From Lachnospiraceae bacterium P6A3 (GTDB lineage: Bacteria > Bacillota > Clostridia > Lachnospirales > Lachnospiraceae): a stretch of DNA of 64,000 bases. Positions 1 to 8,259 of this stretch are shown one piece after another. A program made the position numbers and the translations under genes. The notes below the pieces were generated by a model, which worked only from the letters and a program-made list of their open reading frames with translations, was not told the DNA's origin and did no database searches. Positions within the stretch are counted from its first letter, which is position 1. Each line of letters begins with the position of its first letter. Location of the stretch: assembly GCA_000702085.1 (NCBI GenBank), contig KL370861.1:64911-128910 (forward strand), in the 5' to 3' direction.

Positions 1-62
1 CTCCTCAGAAACTGATTCTTTTTAGCCTTTGGTGAGAAATGTGCGCAGGATAGCGTGGACCC

Positions 63-183
63 GGCTATAAATAAGCGAGTTTGGAATGAATTTATAGCCC
101 ATACCGTGGAAATAGGGCTGGAATATCACAAAATGGGCTATAAAATAGGGGATTTAAGATGAAATTATAGCCCCCGAGGCGAA
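63..183. repeat. two tandem GGCTATAA inverted repeats
   Basis: Two successive inverted repeats share the same arm. The first pairs GGCTATAAAT (63-72) with ATTTATAGCC (90-99). The second pairs GGGCTATAA (135-143) with TTATAGCCC (175-183). They lie 3' of the MntP-ZIP gene on its strand, so they may act as terminators or be a small REP-like element. No gene is visible in bases 1-225. Confidence 0.55.
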
Positions 184-225
184 AGTGCACGGTGAATTCC
201 AAGCCTAGGGCTATGCTTCCCGGGA

Positions 226-1608
226 TTAGAGCATTGGCAGGGCGTAGGCCAGGAGCATCATGAGAGAGAAGCCGGCGGCGAAGGAAATAACGACTCTGTC
301 GCTGACTCCGCCTTCAGTCATTTCGGGAATCATGGATTCGATTATGGTGTAGATCATTGCTCCTGCAGAAAGTGACATGATGTAAGGAAGGATTGCAGGG
401 CAGATTCCTGCGATTATTACCGTGAGGATTCCGATGATAGGTTCAACACCGCCGCTCATCATGCCGTAAAAGAATGAAGCACCTTTGCCTCGGCCTTCTT
501 CCTTGACGGGAACGGATAGGAACGCAGCCTCGGGGAAGTTCTGTATCAGCATTCCCACGGTTACCGCGATCATGGAATAGCGGGAGATAATACCTTCTCC
601 GTTAACGAAGCCCGCATAGACAGCTCCGACTGCAATTCCTTCGGGGATATGATGAATTATCATGGCAAGCATCATTTTGATGGATTTGTCCGCATCCGAC
701 TTAAGGCCTTCTGTCTCGCCGGAAAAACCATGAGTATGCGGTACAAGGTTGTCCAATCCGAACTGGAACAGGATTCCTACCCAGAAACCGATAAAGACGG
801 CGATAAATGATTTCTTTACGCCTAAAGTGGGCAGGGAAAAAGAAGGAGTCATAAGACACCAGATGGAAGCCGAGAGCATAATGCCGGCAGAAAGAGCTAT
901 GAGACACTTCTTCATCATGTCCGGAGTTTTGATGCGGAGGAAAACCAAAAGCGAACCCAAAACAGTTCCCGCAAAAGGAAGGAGGAGCCAAAATACAGTG
1001 TCGGGATTGCTTCCGCCTATGATCTCATATTTATCCATAAGTGCCTTGAGACCAATGAAAATAAGAATGCTTCCTCCCGATGCAACAGCTCCTGATTTAT
1101 ATGCCGCCCCAAAATAACCGCCTATGAAGACACCGATTGCGGATATCAGGTAAGTAATGACTCCGATACAGCTTACTGCAAAGAGAGTGTTTATTATGGA
1201 GGATGCGGGGAAAACATTGACGGGAACCGCTACGAAAGTAACACCGACGGCCATTGCATCTATGCTGGTAGCAATGGCGGCACCGAACATTACTTTTATG
1301 CCAAGATCCGGTGTGGCGTCCTCATCCTCATCATCCGAACCGAAGGCTTCCCTTAGCATGTTTATTCCGAGTACGGTAAGGATCAGGAATGCAATCCAGG
1401 CCGCAAACCTGTCTATAAATGAAGCAAAACCCGAACCGAGGAGATATCCCAAAAGAGGCATTATCGCCTGAAACAGTCCGAACCATATTCCGCATATTGA
1501 GGCTTCTTTTATGGTAACTTTCTTGAGTGACAGACCTTTACACACGGAAACCGCAAAGGCATCCATGGCAAGTCCGACAGACAGTAATAATACTTCGGCT
1601 AATCCCAT
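226..1608 (-). CDS. MntP-ZIP fusion metal transporter
   Basis: A 460-residue polytopic membrane protein with two recognisable halves in one uninterrupted frame. Residues about 1-185 are a complete MntP-type manganese exporter, with the conserved acidic motifs GLAMDAFAVS near residue 12 and TSIDAMAVG in its second half. Residues about 205-460 are a GufA/ZupT-type ZIP importer, with TM4 motif HHIPEG near 317 and TM5 motif NFPEA near 357. MntP alone is normally about 190 residues and ZIP about 260, so this is a true end-to-end fusion. The start at 1608 is preferred over an upstream ATG (1629) because AGGAGG sits 5 nt before it. An Rrf2 regulator lies immediately upstream. Metal and direction of transport are inferred from the families only. 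Confidence 0.85.
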   Translation of the reverse strand: MGLAEVLLLSVGLAMDAFAVSVCKGLSLKKVTIKEASICGIWFGLFQAIMPLLGYLLGSGFASFIDRFAAWIAFLILTVLGINMLREAFGSDDEDEDATPDLGIKVMFGAAIATSIDAMAVGVTFVAVPVNVFPASSIINTLFAVSCIGVITYLISAIGVFIGGYFGAAYKSGAVASGGSILIFIGLKALMDKYEIIGGSNPDTVFWLLLPFAGTVLGSLLVFLRIKTPDMMKKCLIALSAGIMLSASIWCLMTPSFSLPTLGVKKSFIAVFIGFWVGILFQFGLDNLVPHTHGFSGETEGLKSDADKSIKMMLAMIIHHIPEGIAVGAVYAGFVNGEGIISRYSMIAVTVGMLIQNFPEAAFLSVPVKEEGRGKGASFFYGMMSGGVEPIIGILTVIIAGICPAILPYIMSLSAGAMIYTIIESMIPEMTEGGVSDRVVISFAAGFSLMMLLAYALPML

Positions 1609-1630
1609 TTTTCCTCCTGTTATATCCATT

Positions 1631-1656
1631 AAAAAAGTCCTGCACCGGCAGGACTT
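1631..1656 (-). terminator. attenuator-like terminator between rrf2-type gene and mntP-ZIP
   Basis: On the minus strand AAGTCCTGC and GCAGGACTT form a perfect 9-bp stem with a 4-nt loop, followed by a T run. It lies 9 nt after the Rrf2-family stop codon and about 22 nt before the transporter start, with no separate promoter evident between them. Transporter expression therefore probably depends on read-through. Confidence 0.7.
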
Positions 1657-1665
1657 ATGATAATC

Positions 1666-2079
1666 CTAGTATGATCCGCTTTCCAGCAGTTCTTTTATGG
1701 TATATTTACTGAAAAATTCCTTGAGAGTCTTATCCAGCTCGGTCCACATGGGCATGGTTCTGCATTCGGACTTCTGGGGACAATCGAAATTTTCGTTTGT
1801 TACGCAGGATACGGTTACGAAATTGTCCTCTGTAGCATGAATGACATCCCACGCGGTGCATTCTTCGGGGCTCTTGCTGAGCTTATATCCGCCGCCTTTT
1901 CCGCGCACGCCCTTTACAATGCCTGCCTGAACCAGATCTTTGATGATGGCTTCAAGGTATTTTTTGGAGATTCCCTGTCTCTCTGCCACTTCCCCCAGAG
2001 GGATAAATTCGTCCTGATCATGGGCAGCGATATCTATTATGACGCGAAGTGCGTATCTTCCTTTGGTAGATATGAGCAT
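1666..2079 (-). CDS. Rrf2/IscR-family transcriptional regulator
   Basis: A 137-residue Rrf2-family protein, full length. The N-terminal winged helix (MLISTKGRYALRVIID) and the wing segment GVRGKGGGYKLSKSPEE are typical. Three cysteines at about 92, 100 and 106 sit where IscR carries its [2Fe-2S] ligands (92/98/104), so a metal or Fe-S cofactor is plausible, although the first spacing is longer than in IscR. AAGGAG lies 6 nt before the ATG. It is transcribed toward the MntP-ZIP gene, suggesting that it senses metal or Fe-S status and controls that transporter; this is inference. Confidence 0.88.
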   Translation of the reverse strand: MLISTKGRYALRVIIDIAAHDQDEFIPLGEVAERQGISKKYLEAIIKDLVQAGIVKGVRGKGGGYKLSKSPEECTAWDVIHATEDNFVTVSCVTNENFDCPQKSECRTMPMWTELDKTLKEFFSKYTIKELLESGSY

Positions 2080-2113
2080 TTGGGTCTCCTTGGTATATGG
2101 AAAATCTTTTTTT

Positions 2114-2142
2114 ATAATACAACGAGTTTAGTAGGTTTTCAA
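2114..2142 (-). promoter_or_regulatory. promoter of the Rrf2-family gene
   Basis: On the minus strand TTGAAA, a 17-nt spacer and TATTAT lead into the Rrf2-family gene with a leader of about 30 nt. Confidence 0.6.
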
Positions 2143-2178
2143 GAATGAGGACTATTTGAGAGCTGTTTTCGTAAAAGA

Positions 2179-2193
2179 TGGTATAATGTATAC
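2179..2193 (+). promoter_or_regulatory. extended -10 promoter giving leaderless folC
   Basis: TGGTATAAT (extended -10) ends at 2187 and the folC ATG begins at 2194, leaving 6 nt. Transcription would start at or next to the A of the ATG. No SD is present. The 10-bp palindrome ATGTATACAT (2186-2195) overlaps the -10 end and the start codon. Confidence 0.55.
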
Positions 2194-3492
2194 ATGAACT
2201 TTATTGAAGCTAAAAAATATACCGAAAACACCGGATCTGCGGGAATAATCCCCGGAACCGAGGTCATAAAAGAGCTCCTTGGAAGACTCGGAAACCCCGA
2301 AAAGGATTTGAAGGTTATCCATGTAGCCGGTACCAACGGAAAAGGTTCCATATGCTCGTATCTGGAGTATGCACTATCCGAGTGCGGACTTAAAGTAGGA
2401 AGATATGCCTCACCCTCTGTATTTGATTTCCTGGAGAGGATCAGGATAAATCTCAGGAATATTAAGGAAGAAGAATATGCCGAGGCTGTTACCAAGGTAA
2501 GGAATGCAGCGAAAGAGATGGAAACGGCTCCCACCGGTTTTGAAGCTGAGACCGCCGCCGCACTTTGGTTCTTCGAAGATAAAAGAGCAGATGTTATTAT
2601 AGTCGAATGCGGCATGGGTGGAAAGGATGATGCGACCAACGTATTTGACTCCCCGCTCGCCACAGTATTTGCATCCGTCAGTATGGATCATATGAGGTTT
2701 CTGGGAGACACTCCGGAGGAGATTGCAGTCAACAAAGCAGGTATAATGAAAAAGAATACACCTGCTATTATATCCAAGATGCCGCATGTAACCTGTAACG
2801 GCACGGATTATGATCCTGCCCGGATACTCGAAGATCAGGCTGTTCAAAAGGGCGCTATATGTATCCGCACGGAGGAGAATATTATACCTGACGGATTCAT
2901 AAATCCCCTTCACGGTTCGTATCAGAATGACAACCTTAATACTGCTCTGTGGACTCTCAAAACGTTGGAGAAAGAGCTGGTAAAGCTCTTCCCGGGTGAG
3001 CATATAACAACTGATATTTTATTGAGTGGGGTCGCTAAAACACGGCATCCCGGCAGATATGAGAGAATTTCAGAATCGCCTGTTATCATTCGCGACGGAG
3101 CACATAATCCGGGTGCTGCAAGAGCGCTCAGAGATGCCCTGTATTCAGATAAATCACTCCCCAAAGACATGAAAATACATTTAATAATGGGTGTTTTTAA
3201 AGATAAAGATTTCCGGGAGATACTTAGGATAATGCTTCCGGGGTCTGTAAGTCTGACCGCATTCGATCTTCCCGACGCGATCAGGGGACTTCCCAAGGAG
3301 GAACTTGCCGGGGCGGCTGAGGAGATTAAGGAAGAAATATCAAACTCCGGATCCGGAACTGAAACGGGAATCATAATCCGCAGCGCCGGGAGCCTTAAAG
3401 AGGCTCTCAAGGAAGCGGATAGCTCCCACACGGAAGATGTTTATGTGGTTTTCGGATCCCTTTCCCTTATGCAGCTGTTTAACGATTTTTGA
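2194..3492 (+). CDS. folC: folylpolyglutamate/dihydrofolate synthase
   Basis: A 432-residue Mur-ligase-family enzyme that adds glutamate to folates (and, in bifunctional members, to dihydropteroate) using ATP in the cytosol. The ATP-binding P-loop GTNGKGS is at residues 46-52, and the C-terminal ligase motif DGAHNPG is near 301. The N-terminus (MNFIEAKKYTENTG then LGRLGNPEKDLKVIHVAGTNGKGS) aligns with the family start, so ATG 2194 is well supported although no SD precedes it. It is divergent from the Rrf2-family gene and appears to be a single-gene unit. Whether it also makes dihydrofolate cannot be told from sequence alone. Confidence 0.92.
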   Translation: MNFIEAKKYTENTGSAGIIPGTEVIKELLGRLGNPEKDLKVIHVAGTNGKGSICSYLEYALSECGLKVGRYASPSVFDFLERIRINLRNIKEEEYAEAVTKVRNAAKEMETAPTGFEAETAAALWFFEDKRADVIIVECGMGGKDDATNVFDSPLATVFASVSMDHMRFLGDTPEEIAVNKAGIMKKNTPAIISKMPHVTCNGTDYDPARILEDQAVQKGAICIRTEENIIPDGFINPLHGSYQNDNLNTALWTLKTLEKELVKLFPGEHITTDILLSGVAKTRHPGRYERISESPVIIRDGAHNPGAARALRDALYSDKSLPKDMKIHLIMGVFKDKDFREILRIMLPGSVSLTAFDLPDAIRGLPKEELAGAAEEIKEEISNSGSGTETGIIIRSAGSLKEALKEADSSHTEDVYVVFGSLSLMQLFNDF

Positions 3493-3622
3493 CCGTTTTT
3501 TGACACCGTTTACACATATTTGGCTTAATTGTTCCTTAACGCATCTTTTTGTAGTTTGCGTAAATGTTTCATGATAGAATTCTTATTAATACTTTAGACT
3601 TTTGGCATAAAACGGGGGTTTT

Positions 3623-6010
3623 ATGGTTCTATTCCTTACAAGTTCATTTCTGGAATACAGACCCGATGATGATACCGGACCGGTACATCTCATAGATGAT
3701 TACGGCTTCGTAGAGAATCTTGGGAAGTACTGGCGTGAGAATTCGTCCGTTTTGATAATTACTTCCGATCCTGAAGCGGTAAAGATCAATACAATAGTTG
3801 AAAAACGAGTATATATAGCCTTTAATCTGGCCGGATTGACGTTTTCGTCCGTTAAAACCCTGGATTACAGCAATATGGACAATGCATTTGACCTTGTCAG
3901 AAACTCGGATGTGGTCATTTTGGGCGGCGGAAACGGCAATCTTCAGAATGTCTTCTTTAAGAAGATAATGTTGAAAAATCTCTTGACCGGATTCCCCGGG
4001 ATTATCATATCCATGGGCTGCGGTAGCACCAACTGTGCGGAAAACGCATATCTGGTTCCCGAATACGAAGGGCAGGTCTCCAATCTGGATTACGAGAAGT
4101 TTACCGACGGCCTGGGGCTTACTGATATATCGATAATTCCTCATTTCTCGGTCCTTAAATTATTGGAAATCTCAGGGAAGAACCTGATAGATGAGGTGGT
4201 TTTCCCTGACAGCGTAGGAAGATGCTTTTATCTGATAGATGACGGTAGTTATTTCTTGATTGACGGAGATGTCACATCTTTCCATGGGGTCGGAAAAGCG
4301 CTTGAAAACGGCACTATTCGCACAATTGATACGGCTGTCAGTGAAAATGACTGGAATGCCGTTATGACACAAGGGTTTGTTTCCGTTTTTGAGATTAATC
4401 TCGAGAATTTTGAGATTATACCTAAGTTTTCGAGCGATTTTCTTAATAAATATGACGTCAGTGTTAGAAATGCAAAATTCTTCGATAAATTCATCTCTGA
4501 CTTCAATAATAAGATAGTTGTTGAAAGTGAAAGAGAATCGGTACTGGATCAGTTCAGGCCTGAGATAATCAGGGAGGAGATAGAATCCCTCGGCAATTTC
4601 TGCCGCACTGTCCATTCCGAAAGAGACGGCTTCAGAAGAGCGCTTGATGTCAGAATCAAGCATATGAAGGATGATACGACCAAAGATATCTGTATTATCC
4701 GTGATATTACCGATATGATCGACCGTGACTGGATGACGGACATACTTTCCAGGACCGGATTTATGAGAGATGCGGACAGGTTAATAAAAAGAGCGGATCT
4801 TTCCGACGGTTATTCCCTTATATATACCAATATCCGCGGTTTTAAGACCATAAACGATCTTTTCGGTGAGGACAGCGGCGACAGCGTCATATTCATGGTA
4901 AGAGACAGGATAAAGGAACTCCTTGAGCCTCTTGTCATGGGAAGACTGGACAGCGATCATTACGTTGCCATAGTCAGAAACGATCTTATCAAGAATAACC
5001 GTATGCGAAAGCTCAACCAGATGACTTTCCGCACCGAATATAAGCAGTTTGATTTCAATGTTACATGCGGTATATATCACATTACCGATGCCGGTATCTC
5101 AGTGGGACTTATGATCGACAGGGCCAAGCTTGCCGAAGCCAATATTTCCGAATCGGATGCCATTTTGTACGGAGAATATACGGATAAGATGCGCAAGAAT
5201 TATGTCAACCATATGATCCTTGTATCCGATCTTGGCGACGCACTCAGACATAATGAGCTTCTTTCCTACTATCAGCCTATTGTCGATACCTATACCCGCA
5301 AGATCGTATCCGCTGAGTCGCTTATCAGATGGAAGCATCATGATATGGGAATGGTTTCCCCAAACCTCTTTATTCCGGCGCTTGAGCAATCCGGTAAGGT
5401 TTCCAGGGTCGATCTGTACATGGCGGAGACAGTATTCGGACTTCTTCTCAAGAATGCAAGGGAAGGACTGCCAATTGTACCTATCTCCATAAACCTCTCC
5501 AGGATTGATTTCTACGATCCGGCACTTCTTGAGAGAATCAAGGAGATACTTGAAGAGGAGGATTTCCCCGAAGGAGCGGCTAAGATCGAGATAACGGAAT
5601 CCGCATATGCAAACATGGAAAAGAATGCCCTCGATTTCTTAAGAACCATGAAGGAAAAGAAGGTAAGGATACTTCTCGATGATTATGGCAGCGGAATGAG
5701 CTCACTCTCTACCCTTGAGAGCTATGAATTTGATACAATAAAGCTGGACATCGGATTTATCCGTAAAATAGACCAGAGCCCCAAGGCGGAAACCATCATC
5801 AGATCCACCATCAGCATGGCACATGCTTTCGGTGCGGATGTAATAGCCGAGGGCGTAGAAACAGAGAAACAACTTGCATTCCTTTCAGATGCGGGATGCG
5901 ATATGATCCAGGGGTATTATTTTTACAGACCTATGTCGGAAGAGGATTTCGTCCGTATAATGGACAATCCCAGCAAGACAGACATGCGCCTGACCTGGAG
6001 AAAGGACTGA
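3623..6010 (+). CDS. S51-peptidase-like / degenerate GGDEF / EAL protein
   Basis: A 795-residue cytoplasmic protein. Residues 1-240 resemble peptidase S51/cyanophycinase (class I glutamine-amidotransferase-like fold): GGGNGN at 101-106 and a nucleophile-elbow segment SMGCGS at 130-135, where the usual catalytic serine of the S-A-G elbow appears replaced. A short PAS-like linker precedes a GGDEF domain (about 370-490) whose signature reads LDSDH, so cyclase activity is unlikely. The EAL domain (about 525-785) keeps the ESL glutamate, the NLS asparagine, the ITES glutamate, the LLDDYG pair, KLD lysine, AEGVE glutamate and QGYYF glutamine, so c-di-GMP phosphodiesterase activity is plausible. Start is supported by GGGGG 4 nt upstream. 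The N-terminal domain may act as a ligand sensor (inference). Confidence 0.85.
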   Translation: MVLFLTSSFLEYRPDDDTGPVHLIDDYGFVENLGKYWRENSSVLIITSDPEAVKINTIVEKRVYIAFNLAGLTFSSVKTLDYSNMDNAFDLVRNSDVVILGGGNGNLQNVFFKKIMLKNLLTGFPGIIISMGCGSTNCAENAYLVPEYEGQVSNLDYEKFTDGLGLTDISIIPHFSVLKLLEISGKNLIDEVVFPDSVGRCFYLIDDGSYFLIDGDVTSFHGVGKALENGTIRTIDTAVSENDWNAVMTQGFVSVFEINLENFEIIPKFSSDFLNKYDVSVRNAKFFDKFISDFNNKIVVESERESVLDQFRPEIIREEIESLGNFCRTVHSERDGFRRALDVRIKHMKDDTTKDICIIRDITDMIDRDWMTDILSRTGFMRDADRLIKRADLSDGYSLIYTNIRGFKTINDLFGEDSGDSVIFMVRDRIKELLEPLVMGRLDSDHYVAIVRNDLIKNNRMRKLNQMTFRTEYKQFDFNVTCGIYHITDAGISVGLMIDRAKLAEANISESDAILYGEYTDKMRKNYVNHMILVSDLGDALRHNELLSYYQPIVDTYTRKIVSAESLIRWKHHDMGMVSPNLFIPALEQSGKVSRVDLYMAETVFGLLLKNAREGLPIVPISINLSRIDFYDPALLERIKEILEEEDFPEGAAKIEITESAYANMEKNALDFLRTMKEKKVRILLDDYGSGMSSLSTLESYEFDTIKLDIGFIRKIDQSPKAETIIRSTISMAHAFGADVIAEGVETEKQLAFLSDAGCDMIQGYYFYRPMSEEDFVRIMDNPSKTDMRLTWRKD

Positions 6011-6033
6011 CCATTAACAGGATAATTGAGATC

Positions 6034-7164
6034 ATGGCTCCCTGCCATTTCGGCATGGAGTCTGTACTGAAAAAAGAAATAATCGACCTCGGATATGAGG
6101 TAACATGCGTATCCGACGGCAGAGTGACCTTTGAGGGTGATGCCGAGGCTATCGCCAGGGTCAATATAGGATCAAGGACTGCTGAAAGGTTGCTTATCAA
6201 GGCAGCCTCTTTTAAGGCATGTACTTTTGACGAGCTGTTCGAAGGCGTTAAGGCCGTCAAATGGGAAGAATATATCCCAAAGGACGGAAAATTCTGGGTT
6301 GCCAAGGCATCCAGCGTAAAATCACAGCTTTTCAGCCCATCGGATATCCAGTCCATTGTAAAAAAAGCTATGGTTGAGGAACTGAAAGAGGTTTATCATA
6401 CCGATTGGTTTTCCGAGGACGGGGATTCTTTTCCATTCAGGGTGTTTATCATGAAGGATGAAGTGACCATCGGGCTCGATACCACCGGTGATTCGCTTCA
6501 TAAGAGAGGATACAGAAAGCTCACCGCAAAGGCTCCCATAGCGGAGAATCTTGCTGCAGGGCTTATAAGCCTTACTCCCTGGAGAGCCGACAGGATTTTG
6601 GTCGATCCCTTTTGCGGAAGCGGAACCATACCCATTGAAGCCGCAATGATCGCAGCAAATATGGCACCCGGCATGAACAGATTCTTTAATGCCTGCTCAT
6701 GGGAGCACCTTGTCCCCAAAAAGGTGTGGAATGATGCCTATGAAGAAGCAAGAGACATGGTCAAGATCGTGACGGATACCGATATTCAGGGATATGATCT
6801 CGATGAAGAGATGGTGAGCATTGCCAGAAAAAATGCCAAGGATGCCGGCGTCGATAAGATGATCCATTTCCAGCAAAGAGACGTTGCTGCGCTTTCCCAT
6901 CCCAAAAAGTACGGATTTATCATAACAAACCCTCCTTACGGTGAAAGACTCATGGATAAGGATGCGGTTTCTGCCATATACAGGACTTTGGGCGAAAGGT
7001 ACAAGGCTCTGGACAGCTGGAGCATGTACATAATCAGCTCATATGAGAAGGTTCAGAACGATGTCGGCAAAAAGGCCGATAAGAACCGTAAGATCTACAA
7101 CGGAATGATGAAGACATATTATTACGAATTCAGGGGGCCTAAACCTCCTTCAAGGAAGAAATAA
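6034..7164 (+). CDS. THUMP-domain class I rRNA methyltransferase (RlmL/YpsC type)
   Basis: A SAM-dependent RNA methyltransferase of the RlmL/YpsC group, predicted to make m2G in 23S rRNA. The N-terminal ferredoxin-like/THUMP region (IMAPCHFGMESVLKKEI onward) is followed by SAM motif VDPFCGSGT near residue 190 and catalytic NPPYGER near 298. Start is ambiguous: ATG 6034 has only a weak SD, while homologues usually begin about 5-8 residues earlier. In frame upstream an ATT codon (6013) lies 6 nt after AAAGGA, so a rare ATT start is possible. It follows the EAL gene by 23 nt and begins a tight run of four housekeeping genes. Confidence 0.88.
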   Translation: MAPCHFGMESVLKKEIIDLGYEVTCVSDGRVTFEGDAEAIARVNIGSRTAERLLIKAASFKACTFDELFEGVKAVKWEEYIPKDGKFWVAKASSVKSQLFSPSDIQSIVKKAMVEELKEVYHTDWFSEDGDSFPFRVFIMKDEVTIGLDTTGDSLHKRGYRKLTAKAPIAENLAAGLISLTPWRADRILVDPFCGSGTIPIEAAMIAANMAPGMNRFFNACSWEHLVPKKVWNDAYEEARDMVKIVTDTDIQGYDLDEEMVSIARKNAKDAGVDKMIHFQQRDVAALSHPKKYGFIITNPPYGERLMDKDAVSAIYRTLGERYKALDSWSMYIISSYEKVQNDVGKKADKNRKIYNGMMKTYYYEFRGPKPPSRKK

Positions 7165-8259
7165 ATGCCTGCTTCAATAAAGCGTATTCCTCTTGTAAAA
7201 TATGCGGATCCCCAACTGAATGACATGACTCCTCAGATTCCCGGAAGAGCGTACACACTTGTTCTCTGGGGATTGCTTTTTGCGCTCTGCATGGGCGTTT
7301 GTGTTTATTATTCCATGACCAAGCCCATTGTGATCACGAGCGCAAATGTAAGCGATGAAGGACTGTTTGACTTAAGTGAAGCCATACCGCTGGCACTTTC
7401 CGATAATTCGCCCGAAGGATTTGTTATATTTACGGTTCCCGCTGGTGTTCAGGCATCCGATATAGTAACGGAGAACCTCTATAATGAGAGGAAATTCCTG
7501 ATTCACATCAACACCGATTCCGATTCATATTTCGGTTCCGTGACAGGATCCGGAGTTACCGTGGATGCCGGAAGGATAAACGGTGATTCGAACCTTGTAA
7601 AAGGTGTTTCGGTAGTTTATGACAAAACGGGCGCACTGCTTATTTTTGACATGGAACGAGTCAGTGAATATTCTCTGACCATGGACGAAAATGTAGTAAC
7701 CATGGAAGCGGTGGATCCCCGCAGCCTGTATAATTATGTCGTTGTTCTGGATCCGGGTGAAAAGAGTGAGGCAGCAGGCGTATGTGCGGATGTTGCCGAC
7801 CGATGTGCCCAGCTTCTCTATCAGGAAGGAGTCAGAGTATATCTGACGGATACTTCCCTTGAATCGGAGGAGGCGGTTACTCCCGCGGAGCTGATGGAAG
7901 AGACCGGTGCGGATATCTATATAGGCCTTGATGTGGCACATGACGGTCCTGCTTATCACGGGATCAGGACCTATTACGATCCTTTGTATTATATTCCCGG
8001 ATTCGGCAGTATAGAGCTCAGTCAGAGCTGTCTGAACAATACCGCAATCGCAGTATCAAACAGGGCTCTCGGCATAAGTGAGGCACCGCAGGGAAATGTA
8101 TTATATGATATAAATGCTCCGGCAACGCTTTTGATCGTCGGAAACAGTGATAATCCCGATGAATATGCGCTTCTTACGGAGGATTCATACAGAGAAAAGC
8201 TGGCAAACGGTATATACGAAGCCGTCAAAGAAGCAGCCGGCCTGATGGGAGATGTATAA
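7165..8259 (+). CDS. membrane-anchored amidase_3-like protein, probably inactive
   Basis: A 364-residue protein with one TM segment at about 30-50 and a large extracytoplasmic part. Its C-terminal 170 residues follow the layout of N-acetylmuramoyl-L-alanine amidase (amidase_3): VVLDPGEKSE aligns with the VxxDPGHGG zinc motif but carries Glu for His; IGLDVAHDG replaces the SIHxN zinc site; and the C-terminal catalytic Glu region reads LLIVGNSDNP. The zinc ligands therefore look lost, suggesting a structural or regulatory role at the cell wall. ATG directly follows the methyltransferase TAA, with AAGGAAG as SD. A catalytically complete paralogue lies at 31300-32133. Confidence 0.65.
   Translation: MPASIKRIPLVKYADPQLNDMTPQIPGRAYTLVLWGLLFALCMGVCVYYSMTKPIVITSANVSDEGLFDLSEAIPLALSDNSPEGFVIFTVPAGVQASDIVTENLYNERKFLIHINTDSDSYFGSVTGSGVTVDAGRINGDSNLVKGVSVVYDKTGALLIFDMERVSEYSLTMDENVVTMEAVDPRSLYNYVVVLDPGEKSEAAGVCADVADRCAQLLYQEGVRVYLTDTSLESEEAVTPAELMEETGADIYIGLDVAHDGPAYHGIRTYYDPLYYIPGFGSIELSQSCLNNTAIAVSNRALGISEAPQGNVLYDINAPATLLIVGNSDNPDEYALLTEDSYREKLANGIYEAVKEAAGLMGDV

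Noticed and set aside
226-1700. Manganese (yybP-ykoY) riboswitch ahead of the MntP half
   Set aside because: The upstream space is under 60 nt and holds only a simple hairpin; the riboswitch core is not visible.
3493-3622. Cyclic-di-GMP riboswitch before the EAL gene
   Set aside because: The 130-nt gap contains no GEMM-like core; only loose promoter-like boxes are visible.
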